A stretch of DNA of 64,000 nt from Dehalococcoidia bacterium (GTDB taxonomy: Bacteria > Chloroflexota > Dehalococcoidia > DSTF01 > JACRBR01), in the NCBI GenBank assembly GCA_015478665.1, contig JADMII010000002.1:62001-126000 (forward strand). Direction: 5' to 3'. The notes under the pieces were generated by a model. It ran no database searches. It had not been told where the DNA came from and worked only from the letters and a program-made list of their open reading frames with translations. Shown here piece by piece: positions 10,190 through 19,567 of this stretch. Positions within the stretch are counted from its first letter, which is position 1, and every line of letters starts with the position of its first letter. The position numbers and the translations under genes are program-made.

Positions 10190-11173
10190 TCACGGACAGG
10201 GCGACGGCTGGGCGAAGGCCCAGTCGAGCAGGCGCTCCGAGTCCGCGTATCTGTCCTGGCTCTTCATCAGCGAAGCGATGATGCTGCGCCCGTCGCGCGT
10301 CGCCGAGGCGACGATGGTCTGCGCGGACTGCTCGGTGTAGCCGATCTTCACGCCATCGGCGCCGGCGTATTCGGAGAGGAAGCGATTGCCGTTCCAGACG
10401 GCGGGACCGTCCCAGTTGGGCTGGTACTGCTCGGTGCCGACGATCTGGCGGAGCGTGGGGTTCTGCATGACATAACGTGAGAGCATCGCGATGTCGTAGG
10501 CGCTCGAATACAGGTTCGGGTCGTTGAGGCCGTGGGGGTTGGTGAAGTGTGTGTCTTCGAGCGCCAGCGACTGCGCCTTCGCGTTCATCATGTCGACGAA
10601 CTTTGCCTGCGTGCCGCCGATGCCCTCGGCGATGGCGATGGCGGCGTCGTTGCCGGACGGCAGCAGGAGGCCGTACAGCAGGTCGAGGAGCGAGAGCTGC
10701 ATACCGGGCTTCAGCCCCATGATCGTCGAGCCGGTGTCGGTGTAGAGCTGCGCGCCGTCGACGTTGGTGGTGATCATCGTGCTCGCATCGGCCTGGTCGA
10801 GCGCGACCGCGGCGGTCATCAGCTTCGTCAGGCTTGCCGGCGGCAGGCGGGCGTGCTCGTCGCGGCCGTAGATGAGGCGCCCGCACGACGTTTCGACGAC
10901 GGCGATCGATCGTGCGCTGACGAACGGCAGCCCGGCCGGAGGCGTTGCTTCAGGCGTGGCGGTGGGACGAGCGACCAGCGACGCGGCGGCTTCCGTCGGA
11001 CGCGCTTCTGCCGCCGCGACGGACGAGGTGCAGCCGCGGCAGCCCGTGGCGTCGAGCTGGCGGCTGTACAGCGAACCGGAGAACCAGCCGGCCGCCACTG
11101 CCGACGCGGCCAGCGCCAGTCCGATGATCACCGCACCCACCCCGCCACGGGTTGCACGGCCGAAGTCTTCCAT
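10190..11173 (-). CDS. D-alanyl-D-alanine carboxypeptidase (S11 family)
   Basis: PPASLTKLMTA (SxxK), LLPSGNDAA (SxN), DGVKIGYTEQSAQTIV (KTG-box position), N-terminal TM. Confidence 0.88.
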   Translation of the reverse strand: MEDFGRATRGGVGAVIIGLALAASAVAAGWFSGSLYSRQLDATGCRGCTSSVAAAEARPTEAAASLVARPTATPEATPPAGLPFVSARSIAVVETSCGRLIYGRDEHARLPPASLTKLMTAAVALDQADASTMITTNVDGAQLYTDTGSTIMGLKPGMQLSLLDLLYGLLLPSGNDAAIAIAEGIGGTQAKFVDMMNAKAQSLALEDTHFTNPHGLNDPNLYSSAYDIAMLSRYVMQNPTLRQIVGTEQYQPNWDGPAVWNGNRFLSEYAGADGVKIGYTEQSAQTIVASATRDGRSIIASLMKSQDRYADSERLLDWAFAQPSPCP

Positions 11174-11275
11174 TCGAACGCGAGTATAGCCGTCCCGATC
11201 CGTCTTCGCCACCATCTCGATCAGGCTGATGATCAGATCACGCGACGAACGGCGGACGTGGCACGTGACAGCCGA

Positions 11276-11303
11276 TTGACAGCCTCGGATGCGTGCCTAT
11301 ACT
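11276..11303 (+). promoter_or_regulatory. sigma70-type promoter for panD operon
   Basis: TTGACA (11276-11281), 16-bp spacer, TATACT (11298-11303). Confidence 0.75.
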
Positions 11304-11422
11304 GGGAGGCGCCGTCGATCCGCCTGGCGGACGGCGAGCGTGATGGAGACGTGGGCGAAGAACACCGGCTGCTTGGATCCGAGGGACCGAGACGGCAGAG
11401 AGCGCGGCGCACGCGCATCGAT

Positions 11423-11455
11423 ATGCCTCTCCGGTCCGCCGGAGCAGGCATTTTT
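11423..11455 (+). terminator. intrinsic terminator inside the panD 5' leader (attenuator candidate)
   Basis: ATGCCTCTCCGG-tccg-CCGGAGcAGGCAT followed by TTTTT, 54 nt before panD ATG. Confidence 0.75.
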
Positions 11456-11508
11456 CGTGAGACGGAGGCGCGGCCGGCCGCGCGAGTTGCCGGGAGGCAG
11501 GGGACACG

Positions 11509-11901
11509 ATGCGGACGATTCTGAAGAGCAAGATCCATCGTGCGACGGTCACACAGGCGGACCTGCATTACGAAGGCAGCATCACCGTCGACCCGGTGCT
11601 GCTCGAGGCGGCGGACATCCTGCCGTTCGAGCAGGTGCACGTGCTCGACGTGGACAACGGCGCCCGCCTGCAGACGTATGCCATCGAAGGCGCGCGGGGC
11701 AGCGGACAGGTCTGCATCAACGGCGCCGCCGCACGCCTCGTCAGCCCCGGCGACGTCGTCATCATCCTCAGCTACGAGACGGCGACCGACGTCGAGGCGC
11801 GCCGGGCGCGGCCGTCGCTGGTGTACGTCGATGGCAGCAATCAGATCGTCCGCACGGGAAGCCACATCGAGGCGGCGGCGCCGGAGCCGGCGCAAGTCTG
11901 A
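11509..11901 (+). CDS. panD: aspartate 1-decarboxylase
   Basis: [46 protein letters not shown]. Confidence 0.96.
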   Translation: MRTILKSKIHRATVTQADLHYEGSITVDPVLLEAADILPFEQVHVLDVDNGARLQTYAIEGARGSGQVCINGAAARLVSPGDVVIILSYETATDVEARRARPSLVYVDGSNQIVRTGSHIEAAAPEPAQV

Positions 11902-11936
11902 CCGAGGGGCCATGTGACACGGCGCGGGAGGCCACC

Positions 11937-12809
11937 ATGACGCGCATCAGCACTACTGACATCCGCCAGATGAAGCAGCGCGGCGAGAAGATCGTCATGA
12001 TGACGGCGTACGACTGCCCGACGGCGCGCCTCGTCGAGCAGGGCGGCGCGGACGTCGTGCTCGTCGGCGACACGCTCGGCATGGTGGTGCTCGGCTACGA
12101 CTCGACGCTGCCGGTGACGATGGACGACATGGTGCATCACACGAAGGCCGCCGTCCGCGGCACGGAGCGCGCGCTCGTCGTCGGCGACATGCCGTTCATG
12201 AGCTATCAGACGGGCTGGCAGGACGCGATGCGCAACGCCGCGCGACTGATGCAGGAGGCAGGCTGCGGCGCCGTCAAGCTCGAAGGCGGCACACGCTCGG
12301 CGGAGACCGTCCAGAGGCTGGTCGAGGCGGGCATCCCCGTCATGGGGCACATCGGCTTGACGCCGCAGTCGGTGAACCAGTTCGGCGGCTTCAAGGTGCA
12401 GGGCAAGACGCCTGCCGCCGCCGTGCAGCTGATGCACGATGCCCAGGCGCTCGAACAGGCTGGCGCGTTCGCCATCGTCCTCGAAACGATCCCCGCGCCT
12501 CTCGCGGAGCTCCTCACAGGGCGGCTCAGCGTGCCGACGATCGGCATCGGCGCCGGCGCCGGCTGCGACGGCCAGGTGCAGGTCTTCCACGACATGCTCG
12601 GCATGTTCGACGCCTTCATGCCGAAGCACGCCAAGCGCTTCGGCGAGATCGGCGAGGCCATACGTGAGGCCGTCCGCGCCTACGCGCGCGACGTGCGCGC
12701 CGGGGACTTCCCGACGGCGAAGGAGAGCTTCCGCATGGATCCGGCGGCGCTCGCCGAGCTGCGCCCCGACGGCGCGAAGCTCGGCCGCCGTCACGCCCTC
12801 GGGATGTGA
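11937..12809 (+). CDS. panB: 3-methyl-2-oxobutanoate hydroxymethyltransferase
   Basis: MMTAYDCPTARLVEQGGADVVLVGDTLGMVVLGYDSTLPVTMDDM, IGIGAGAGCDGQVQVFHDMLGM. Confidence 0.97.
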   Translation: MTRISTTDIRQMKQRGEKIVMMTAYDCPTARLVEQGGADVVLVGDTLGMVVLGYDSTLPVTMDDMVHHTKAAVRGTERALVVGDMPFMSYQTGWQDAMRNAARLMQEAGCGAVKLEGGTRSAETVQRLVEAGIPVMGHIGLTPQSVNQFGGFKVQGKTPAAAVQLMHDAQALEQAGAFAIVLETIPAPLAELLTGRLSVPTIGIGAGAGCDGQVQVFHDMLGMFDAFMPKHAKRFGEIGEAIREAVRAYARDVRAGDFPTAKESFRMDPAALAELRPDGAKLGRRHALGM

Positions 12810-12901
12810 GCCCGGTGCCTCGCCCGCCCGCAGCGCCACCCGCGAACGGTCCGGCGCCGTCGGTCTGGCTGACCCGCCGCCGCCGGCCGCAGGAGGCGTG
12901 A

Positions 12902-13738
12902 GTGGACGTCTTCCGGACAATCGCAGACCTCCGGACGTGGCGTCGTGCGCAGACGGGCGATGTCGGCCTCGTGCCGACGATGGGCTATCTGCACGAGGGC
13001 CACCGCTCGCTCGTGCGCGCGGCCCACACGTCGGACGACCGGACGGTCGTGTCCATCTTCGTGAATCCCACGCAGTTCGCGCCGGGCGAGGACTTGGCGC
13101 GCTACCCGCGTGACGAGGCGCGCGACCTCGCGCTGCTCGACGCCGAGCGCGTCGACGCCGTCTTTGCGCCGAATGCCGGCGAGATCTACCCCGACGGCTA
13201 CTGCACCTACGTCGACGTCGGGCGCCTCACCGCACGGCTCGAAGGCGCGTCGCGGCCGGCGCACTTTCGCGGCGTCACGACGGTCGTGCTCAAGCTGCTG
13301 CACATCGTCCAGCCGCGTCGCGTCTACTTCGGGCAGAAGGACGCGCAGCAGCTGGCTGTCGTCCGCACGCTGGTGCGTGACCTCGACGTCGACGTCGAGG
13401 TCGTCGGCCGGCCGATCGTCCGCGAGGCCGACGGCCTGGCGCTGAGCAGCCGTAACGTCTACCTCTGCGGCGACGACCGTGCGGCGGCGCTCGTGCTCAG
13501 CCGCTCCCTCGCGCTTGCGGCGGAACTCTTCGACGCCGGAGAGCGCGACGCCGGCGTGCTACGCGCCCGCATGCGAAGCCTGATCGCCGCGGAACCGCGC
13601 GCCGAGATCGACTACATCAGTGTCGCCGACGCCGAGACGCTCGACGAACTGGAGGTGGTCGCAGCGCCGGCGCTCGTCTCGCTCGCGGTGCGCATCGGCG
13701 GCACGCGGCTCATCGATAACACCGTCCTGACGCCGTAG
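12902..13738 (+). CDS. panC: pantothenate synthetase
   Basis: VPTMGYLHEGHRSLVRAA, VNPTQFAPGEDLARYPR, YFGQKDAQQLAVV, ALSSRNVYL; GTG start. Confidence 0.97.
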   Translation: MDVFRTIADLRTWRRAQTGDVGLVPTMGYLHEGHRSLVRAAHTSDDRTVVSIFVNPTQFAPGEDLARYPRDEARDLALLDAERVDAVFAPNAGEIYPDGYCTYVDVGRLTARLEGASRPAHFRGVTTVVLKLLHIVQPRRVYFGQKDAQQLAVVRTLVRDLDVDVEVVGRPIVREADGLALSSRNVYLCGDDRAAALVLSRSLALAAELFDAGERDAGVLRARMRSLIAAEPRAEIDYISVADAETLDELEVVAAPALVSLAVRIGGTRLIDNTVLTP

Positions 13739-13891
13739 CCGGCACGCCGCCCTGCATCGGCGCCACTCGGGCGCTCCCTCTTCCATGCAGACGACGGCCG
13801 GCGATCGTCGCGGCCGCAGCGCGAACGTCCGTGGTCCCGCCTCCAGCGGCGGAGGGCGGTTGGCGGTGAGGGTCGCGGGCGCGCCGATCGG

Positions 13892-14551
13892 TCATCTCCG
13901 CTGCACCGGGTTCCGGTCCTGGTCGCCGGCAGCCGCCGTCGCCGGCACGAGCGCGCCGAGTGCGCGCCAATCGCCCTCCTGCGCCGCCTGCGGGCGGTGC
14001 AGCGTCGACTGCCGGCCCGGATGGTACAGCGGGACGAGCGTGCGGCCCCGCCATGACACGGGCGTGGCGACATCACGCGCCAGCTCCGCTTCGTGCGGCT
14101 CGACGGCGCGCGTCGCTTCGAGCGCGACGCGGCCCAGCGTCACGAGGAGCGGCGCCCGCACCAACTCCAGCGTGCGCGCGAGGAACGGCCGGCAGCGTGC
14201 GCACTCCGATGCCGTCGGCGGCCGATTGCGGCCGCGTGCGTCGGTGGGGTTGCAGAGCACGGCGTTCGTCACGAAGACATCGGCGCGGGAGATGCCGGCG
14301 AGCGCGAGGAACGCGCTGAAGCGCCGCCCCGACTCGTCGCGCGTCAGCGGCACGCCCGTCACGGCGCCGCCGCGTCGCCCAACCGCCTCCGCGACGAACA
14401 GCACCGGCGCATCGAGCCGGCCGTTGTCGGCGCCGAGGACATGGCTGTGCGTCATCGCGTCGCATGCCTCGCAGGCGCGCACGTCGCGCACCAGCCGGGT
14501 GAAGCGGCGCCGATCGCGCGGTGGTATCGTGATCTCCCGGAGTGGCATCAT
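13892..14551 (-). CDS. uracil-DNA glycosylase superfamily protein (Fe-S, family 4/5-like)
   Basis: CEAC...CARC cysteines, VLFVAEAVGRRGG, VFVTNAVLCNP, LYHPGRQ. Confidence 0.75.
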   Translation of the reverse strand: MMPLREITIPPRDRRRFTRLVRDVRACEACDAMTHSHVLGADNGRLDAPVLFVAEAVGRRGGAVTGVPLTRDESGRRFSAFLALAGISRADVFVTNAVLCNPTDARGRNRPPTASECARCRPFLARTLELVRAPLLVTLGRVALEATRAVEPHEAELARDVATPVSWRGRTLVPLYHPGRQSTLHRPQAAQEGDWRALGALVPATAAAGDQDRNPVQRR

Positions 14552-14703
14552 GGTGGTGTGCGCCGATCGGCGTTCGCGGCATCGTCGGAACAGAGTGTAT
14601 CGCGGGTACCACTTGAATGCGCACCAGGATGGGCGTACGATCGCGATCGATCGATCACGCGAACCGGCACTCGTCCGGTGCAAACCCGGCAGCGAGAAAC
14701 GCG

Positions 14704-15210
14704 ATGCGTCCCGTCCCTGAATACGACGCGAAGGCCTGGCTCCTGAAAGCGCTGCGCGAGACCGCGCACGCGATGGAATCGCTGCTCTGGAACGTCGAAG
14801 ACGACGTGCTCGACCGTCGCCCCGACGACGACGAGTGGTCGTGCCGTGAGCTCGCCTCGCATATGACGGAGATGGAGCGCCTCTACATCGAGCGGCTCGA
14901 ACGCATCGTCCGCCTGGACGAGCCGCGCGTGGCGGCCTTCGACGGCGACTCCATCGAGCAGCGCCCGCTCGCCGACGCGGACGGCGTCTTCGAGCTGATG
15001 GACGAGTTCTCGGTGCTGCGCCGCCAGTCCGTCTACCTGCTCTGGTCGCTCGATGACGGCGACTGGGAGCGCCGCGGCATCCACCCCTACCTCGGGCCGA
15101 TGACAATCATGCAGGTCGCGCGCGAGATGAACGAGCACGACCTCGCTCATCTCTGGCAGCTGCGCCGGCTGTGTGACCGCTTCGCCCCTGCCGGGGCACA
15201 GGCGCTGTAG
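14704..15210 (+). CDS. DinB family protein
   Basis: four-helix pattern with HMTEMERLY and EHDLAHLWQL metal-binding histidines. Confidence 0.85.
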   Translation: MRPVPEYDAKAWLLKALRETAHAMESLLWNVEDDVLDRRPDDDEWSCRELASHMTEMERLYIERLERIVRLDEPRVAAFDGDSIEQRPLADADGVFELMDEFSVLRRQSVYLLWSLDDGDWERRGIHPYLGPMTIMQVAREMNEHDLAHLWQLRRLCDRFAPAGAQAL

Positions 15211-15255
15211 CCGCAGGGCCGCAGCCTGTATGCTTCCGATGTGAGGTGAAGGCCC

Positions 15256-15774
15256 ATGGGCATCCTGCCGATTCGCATCGCGGGCGACCCCTCGCTCCGC
15301 GAGAAGGCGAAGCGGGTGCGGACGATCGACGCGTCGGTCCAGAAGCTGATCGACGACATGATCGACACGATGCGGGCGGCGCCGGGAGTGGGGCTGGCGG
15401 CGCCGCAGGTCGGGCGGTCGCTGCGCGCCGTCGTCATCGAGACGCCCGACGACGGCCTGCTGACGCTGATCAACCCGGAAGTCGTGAAGGCGTCGGGCGA
15501 GCGGCGGCTGATGGAGGGCTGCCTCTCGGTGCCCGGCTACCAGGCCGAGGTGACGCGCCACCGCCAGGTCACGGTCAAGGCGCTCGACCGCGACGGCAAG
15601 GAGATCCGCCTCAAGGCAGTGGACAACCTGCTGGCGCAGGCACTCGAGCACGAGATCGACCACATCAACGGCATCCTCTACATCGACTACCTGCAAAGCG
15701 CCGACGAGCTGATCCCGGTGCGGCCATCGGTCGACGACGAGGAGGAGACGGAAGCGGAAGTCAGTCTCGCCTGA
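15256..15774 (+). CDS. def: peptide deformylase
   Basis: GVGLAAPQVG, EGCLSVPGY, LEHEIDHING. Confidence 0.97.
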   Translation: MGILPIRIAGDPSLREKAKRVRTIDASVQKLIDDMIDTMRAAPGVGLAAPQVGRSLRAVVIETPDDGLLTLINPEVVKASGERRLMEGCLSVPGYQAEVTRHRQVTVKALDRDGKEIRLKAVDNLLAQALEHEIDHINGILYIDYLQSADELIPVRPSVDDEEETEAEVSLA

Positions 15775-16035
15775 GGCCGCCCTTCGGTCCACAATGCGCC
15801 CGCCGCGGAAGCGGCAACGTGGGCGATGAACAGAGCGGTTTCGGGCGGGTTCCCCCTCCCCGGCCGTGCACACTGCGGTGCAGAGGGTGCGAGCCGGCGA
15901 AGCGATGTTCCAGGGCACGCACGCAGACCGGCACAGGTGCGCGTTGAAGCGACATCGAGGCGAGGGTGCTCGGATCATCCACGCAGCGGTTCCTTCACCG
16001 CTCGCTGCGCCAGCCACTGCCCTGACGAGCGACCG

Positions 16036-17526
16036 ATGAGCCAGTTCCATCCACCGCCCGCGCTCGTTGAACTGCTGCAGCGCGTCTCCGCGCGGGCGCT
16101 CCCCGTCGAGACCTACATCGTCGGCGGCGCGGTGCGCGACGCCCTGCTCGGAGTGCCGGCGCACGACCTTGACCTGGCGGTCGCCGGCGCGGCGCGGGAG
16201 CGGGCGCGGGGGCTCGCAGACGCGCTCGGCGGCCACTTCGTCGCGCTCGATGACGAACGCGACGTCGCCCGCATCGTGCTCGATGCCGGCGACGTGCGGC
16301 AGATCGACGTGGCGGCGCTCCCGGACGGTATCGACGCCGACCTCTGCCGCCGCGACTACACCATCGACGCGATGGCCGTCCGCCTCAGCGACGACGCGAT
16401 CATCGACCCCTGCGGCGGCCTTGCCGACCTCGACGCCCGGCTCGTGCGCATGACGTCCGCGAGCGCGCTCGACGCCGACCCACTGCGCCTGGTGCGCGGG
16501 ATCCGCATCGCCGCGGAGCTCGGCTTCACGCTCGAAGCGGCGACGGCAGCCGCCATCCGCGCCCGCGCCGCGGCGGTGCTCGCTTCGGCGCCGGAGCGCA
16601 GGCGCGACGAGTTGTGCCGGATCTTCGCGCTCGAGCGCGCGGCCACCGGCCTGCTGCTGCTCGACGAGGCCGGCCTGCTCGACGTCCTGCTGCCCGAGGT
16701 TGCGCTCGGGAAGGGCGTCGAGCAGCCGCAGGAGCACGCCTATGACGTGTTCGAGCACAACATGCGCACGGTCGCGGCGCTCGACGTGATGCTCGCGGCG
16801 GAGCGCCCGGCGGCCGACGCGCAGTGGATGTGGGAGATGGTGTGGGAGGTCTTCGGCTGGTGCGAGGCGCGGCTGCGGGCGTACTTCGCCGAGGAGATGA
16901 GCGAGGGCCGGACGCGCGCCGGCCTGCTGCGGTGGGCGGGCCTGCTGCACGACGTGGCGAAGCCGCAGACGCGCGCACGCCAGCCCGATGGCCGGATCCG
17001 GTTCTTCGGGCATGCCGAGGAGGGTGCCCGCGTCGCCGGGTCAGTGCTGCGCCGGTTCCGCTTCTCCGCGCGGGAGAGACGGTGGGTAGCGCTGCTCGTC
17101 GGGGAGCACCTGCGGCCCGTGCAGCTGGCGCAGCTCGGCGAGGCGCCGACGCGGCGCGCGCTGCACCGATTCTTCAAGGACCTGGGCGACGCTGCGGCGG
17201 CTGTGCTCTTCCTCTCGCTGGCCGATGCCGCGGCCGCGCGCGGGCCGGAGATGACGCCGGAGGGCTGGAGGCGGCAGGCGGCGTACATGAACAGCCTGAT
17301 CGTGCGTTCTTTTGAGGATGAAGGTATAGTGCAGCCGCCGCGGCTGCTGACCGGTTATGACATAATGTCAGAACTGGGCCTCACGGAGGGCCCGCTGGTC
17401 GGCCGGCTGCTCGGTGTGTTGGAAGAGGCGCAGGCAGCCGGCGACGTACGCGACCGCGAGGAAGCGCTGGCGTTTATCAGGCAGCAGGAGCGTGCGGGAC
17501 CCGACAGGGCCGGTCAGGGCGGATGA
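16036..17526 (+). CDS. CCA tRNA nucleotidyltransferase / poly(A) polymerase family with HD domain
   Basis: YIVGGAVRDALLGVPAHDLDLAV, RRDYTIDAMA, LLHDVAKPQ. Confidence 0.9.
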   Translation: MSQFHPPPALVELLQRVSARALPVETYIVGGAVRDALLGVPAHDLDLAVAGAARERARGLADALGGHFVALDDERDVARIVLDAGDVRQIDVAALPDGIDADLCRRDYTIDAMAVRLSDDAIIDPCGGLADLDARLVRMTSASALDADPLRLVRGIRIAAELGFTLEAATAAAIRARAAAVLASAPERRRDELCRIFALERAATGLLLLDEAGLLDVLLPEVALGKGVEQPQEHAYDVFEHNMRTVAALDVMLAAERPAADAQWMWEMVWEVFGWCEARLRAYFAEEMSEGRTRAGLLRWAGLLHDVAKPQTRARQPDGRIRFFGHAEEGARVAGSVLRRFRFSARERRWVALLVGEHLRPVQLAQLGEAPTRRALHRFFKDLGDAAAAVLFLSLADAAAARGPEMTPEGWRRQAAYMNSLIVRSFEDEGIVQPPRLLTGYDIMSELGLTEGPLVGRLLGVLEEAQAAGDVRDREEALAFIRQQERAGPDRAGQGG

Positions 17527-17852
17527 ACGCAGCAGAACTCAGTTTCGTCGTCGTCATCGGCATCATCGTCGCGTTCTACCTCATCGTGCTGCGGCCGCAG
17601 CAGCAGGAGCAGAAGCGCCAGCAGAAGGACATCCAGGACCTGCAGGTCGGCGATGAGGTGCTGACGACGGGAGGCCTGCTCGGCACCGTCAAGGAAGTGC
17701 ACATTCCGGACACGGGGCCGGTGCAGATCGTGATCGACTTTGGGAACGGCGTCGTCGTCAACGGCCTGGCGAGCGCGATCGCGCAGCGCGTGGCCGCGGG
17801 CCAGACCGTGCATTCGAGGCAGCAGTCAGGTATCGAGGAGAAGCACGGCTGA
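17523..17852 (+). CDS. yajC: preprotein translocase subunit YajC
   Basis: FYLIVLRPQQQEQKRQQKDIQDLQVGDEVLTTGGLLGTV; upstream of secD. Confidence 0.95.
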   Translation: MNAAELSFVVVIGIIVAFYLIVLRPQQQEQKRQQKDIQDLQVGDEVLTTGGLLGTVKEVHIPDTGPVQIVIDFGNGVVVNGLASAIAQRVAAGQTVHSRQQSGIEEKHG

Positions 17853-19567
17853 TGTTCGCGAAGTGGTGGAACCGGCTTTCGATCCTGCTGATCATCGCCG
17901 TCGCGGCGGGGGCGATTTACGCCGTATGGCCGAACGAGCCCGAGCGCTATCTGCCCTCGGCGATCCCGTGGCCGCACGGGCAGGGCGTCCCGAGCAGCGT
18001 CGCATCGAAGCTGCCGTGCCGCTCGACGCAGACGAAGGAGCAGAGCCCCTCGGCGAACTGCCGCGGCATGACGCTCGGGCTCGACCTCAAGGGCGGTTCG
18101 CGCGTGACCTTGCAGGCGGCGCCGCCCGCCGGGCTTACGGCGGCCGACATCAAGGAGAGCATCCGGGCGAACAAGGACATCATCGACAGCCGGCTGAACC
18201 CGTTCGGCGTGTCGGAGTCGTCGGTGCAGGTGTCCGGCAACGACAAGCTGATCGTCGAAGCGCCTGGCCTCAGCGCATCGCAGCTCAGGGATCTGACCCG
18301 GCCTGCGGTGCTGATGTGGTGTGAAGGCCTGCAGCAGGGCGGCCAGGGCCGCGCCGGCAGCCCGATCGGCACCGTGCCGGACGGCTTGAAGGTCTACTAC
18401 CAGCCGGGGACGTGCCAGCCTGACGTCGATTCCACCGGCGCTGTCGCGCTCAAGGATCCGGCGACGGGACAGATCGCCAAGAACGCCGATGGCACGATTC
18501 AGCGCGTGGCGCCGACGTACACGTCCGGGCCGGTCGCGAACAACATCGTCTGGACGCCGGCGAAGGGCAAGCTAAACGGCGCCGAGACGATCATGACCGG
18601 CTCGTATCTGAAGCGAAACACGCAGATCAGCTTCGACCAGCTCGGTCAGCCGATCCTCACGTTCAACCTGACGAGCGACGGCGCCAAGATCTTCGGCGAC
18701 ATCACGCGTCGCATCGGCGGCCAGAACGGCCTGCCGCTGGCGAACTTCCTCGACGGCGAGCCGATCCGCGACAAGAGCGGCACTGTCATCGCACCCAGCG
18801 TGCGGAGCGAGATCACGAATACAGGCCAGACGACGGGCCTGACGCTCGATGCGGCGCGGAAGCTGAAGACCTTCCTCAACAATGGCGCCTTCCCGATTCC
18901 GATGAACGTGATCCAGCAGCAAGACGTCGATGCGACGCTGGGCGACCAGGCCGTGCTCCACTCCGTGCAGGCGGGCCTCATCGCCATGCTGCTGATTATG
19001 GCCTTCATGACGCTCTACTACCGGCTGCCCGGCCTGCTGGCGAGCCTCGCGCTCGTCATCTACACCGCCGTCGTGCTGGCCATCTTCAAGATCGGCATCC
19101 CCGGCTCCGGCCCCGTGACGTTGACGCTCGCCGGCATCGCGGCGTTCGTCTTATCCGTCGGCATGGCGGTCGATGCGAATATCCTGATCTTCGAGCGCAC
19201 CAAGGAAGAGCTGCGGAGCGGCCGCAGCCTGATCCCCGCCGTCAACGCCGGCTTCGACCGCGCCTGGCCATCGATCCGCGACAGCAACAGCTCGACCCTG
19301 ATCACCACGGCGATCCTGTACTGGATGGGCAACGCCTTCTCGTCGACCTTGATCAAGGGCTTCGCGCTGACCCTGGCGATCGGCGTCGTGATCAGCCTCT
19401 TCTCGGCGATCACGGTGACGCGCGGCTTCCTGCGCCTGGCGATCGCGACGCCGCTGGCGCGCCGGCTCTGGCTGTGGACCGACGACCACCCGGACATCGA
19501 CGAACGGACGGCAGGAGCCCTGGGGCCGGTGGGCCCGACGGGCGTGGAGGGCGCGGACGGTGCTTAA
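17852..19567 (+). CDS. secD: protein translocase subunit SecD
   Basis: GLDLKGGSRVTLQ, VDANILIFERTKEELRSGRS. Confidence 0.96.
   Translation: MFAKWWNRLSILLIIAVAAGAIYAVWPNEPERYLPSAIPWPHGQGVPSSVASKLPCRSTQTKEQSPSANCRGMTLGLDLKGGSRVTLQAAPPAGLTAADIKESIRANKDIIDSRLNPFGVSESSVQVSGNDKLIVEAPGLSASQLRDLTRPAVLMWCEGLQQGGQGRAGSPIGTVPDGLKVYYQPGTCQPDVDSTGAVALKDPATGQIAKNADGTIQRVAPTYTSGPVANNIVWTPAKGKLNGAETIMTGSYLKRNTQISFDQLGQPILTFNLTSDGAKIFGDITRRIGGQNGLPLANFLDGEPIRDKSGTVIAPSVRSEITNTGQTTGLTLDAARKLKTFLNNGAFPIPMNVIQQQDVDATLGDQAVLHSVQAGLIAMLLIMAFMTLYYRLPGLLASLALVIYTAVVLAIFKIGIPGSGPVTLTLAGIAAFVLSVGMAVDANILIFERTKEELRSGRSLIPAVNAGFDRAWPSIRDSNSSTLITTAILYWMGNAFSSTLIKGFALTLAIGVVISLFSAITVTRGFLRLAIATPLARRLWLWTDDHPDIDERTAGALGPVGPTGVEGADGA

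Noticed and set aside
15775-16035. T-box or small RNA upstream of the CCA-adding enzyme
   Set aside because: No T-box sequence or terminator; only generic GC-rich inverted repeats
14548-17013. 821-aa minus-strand ORF opposite DinB, def and the CCA-adding enzyme
   Set aside because: Low-complexity antisense translation; the opposite strand carries clear families
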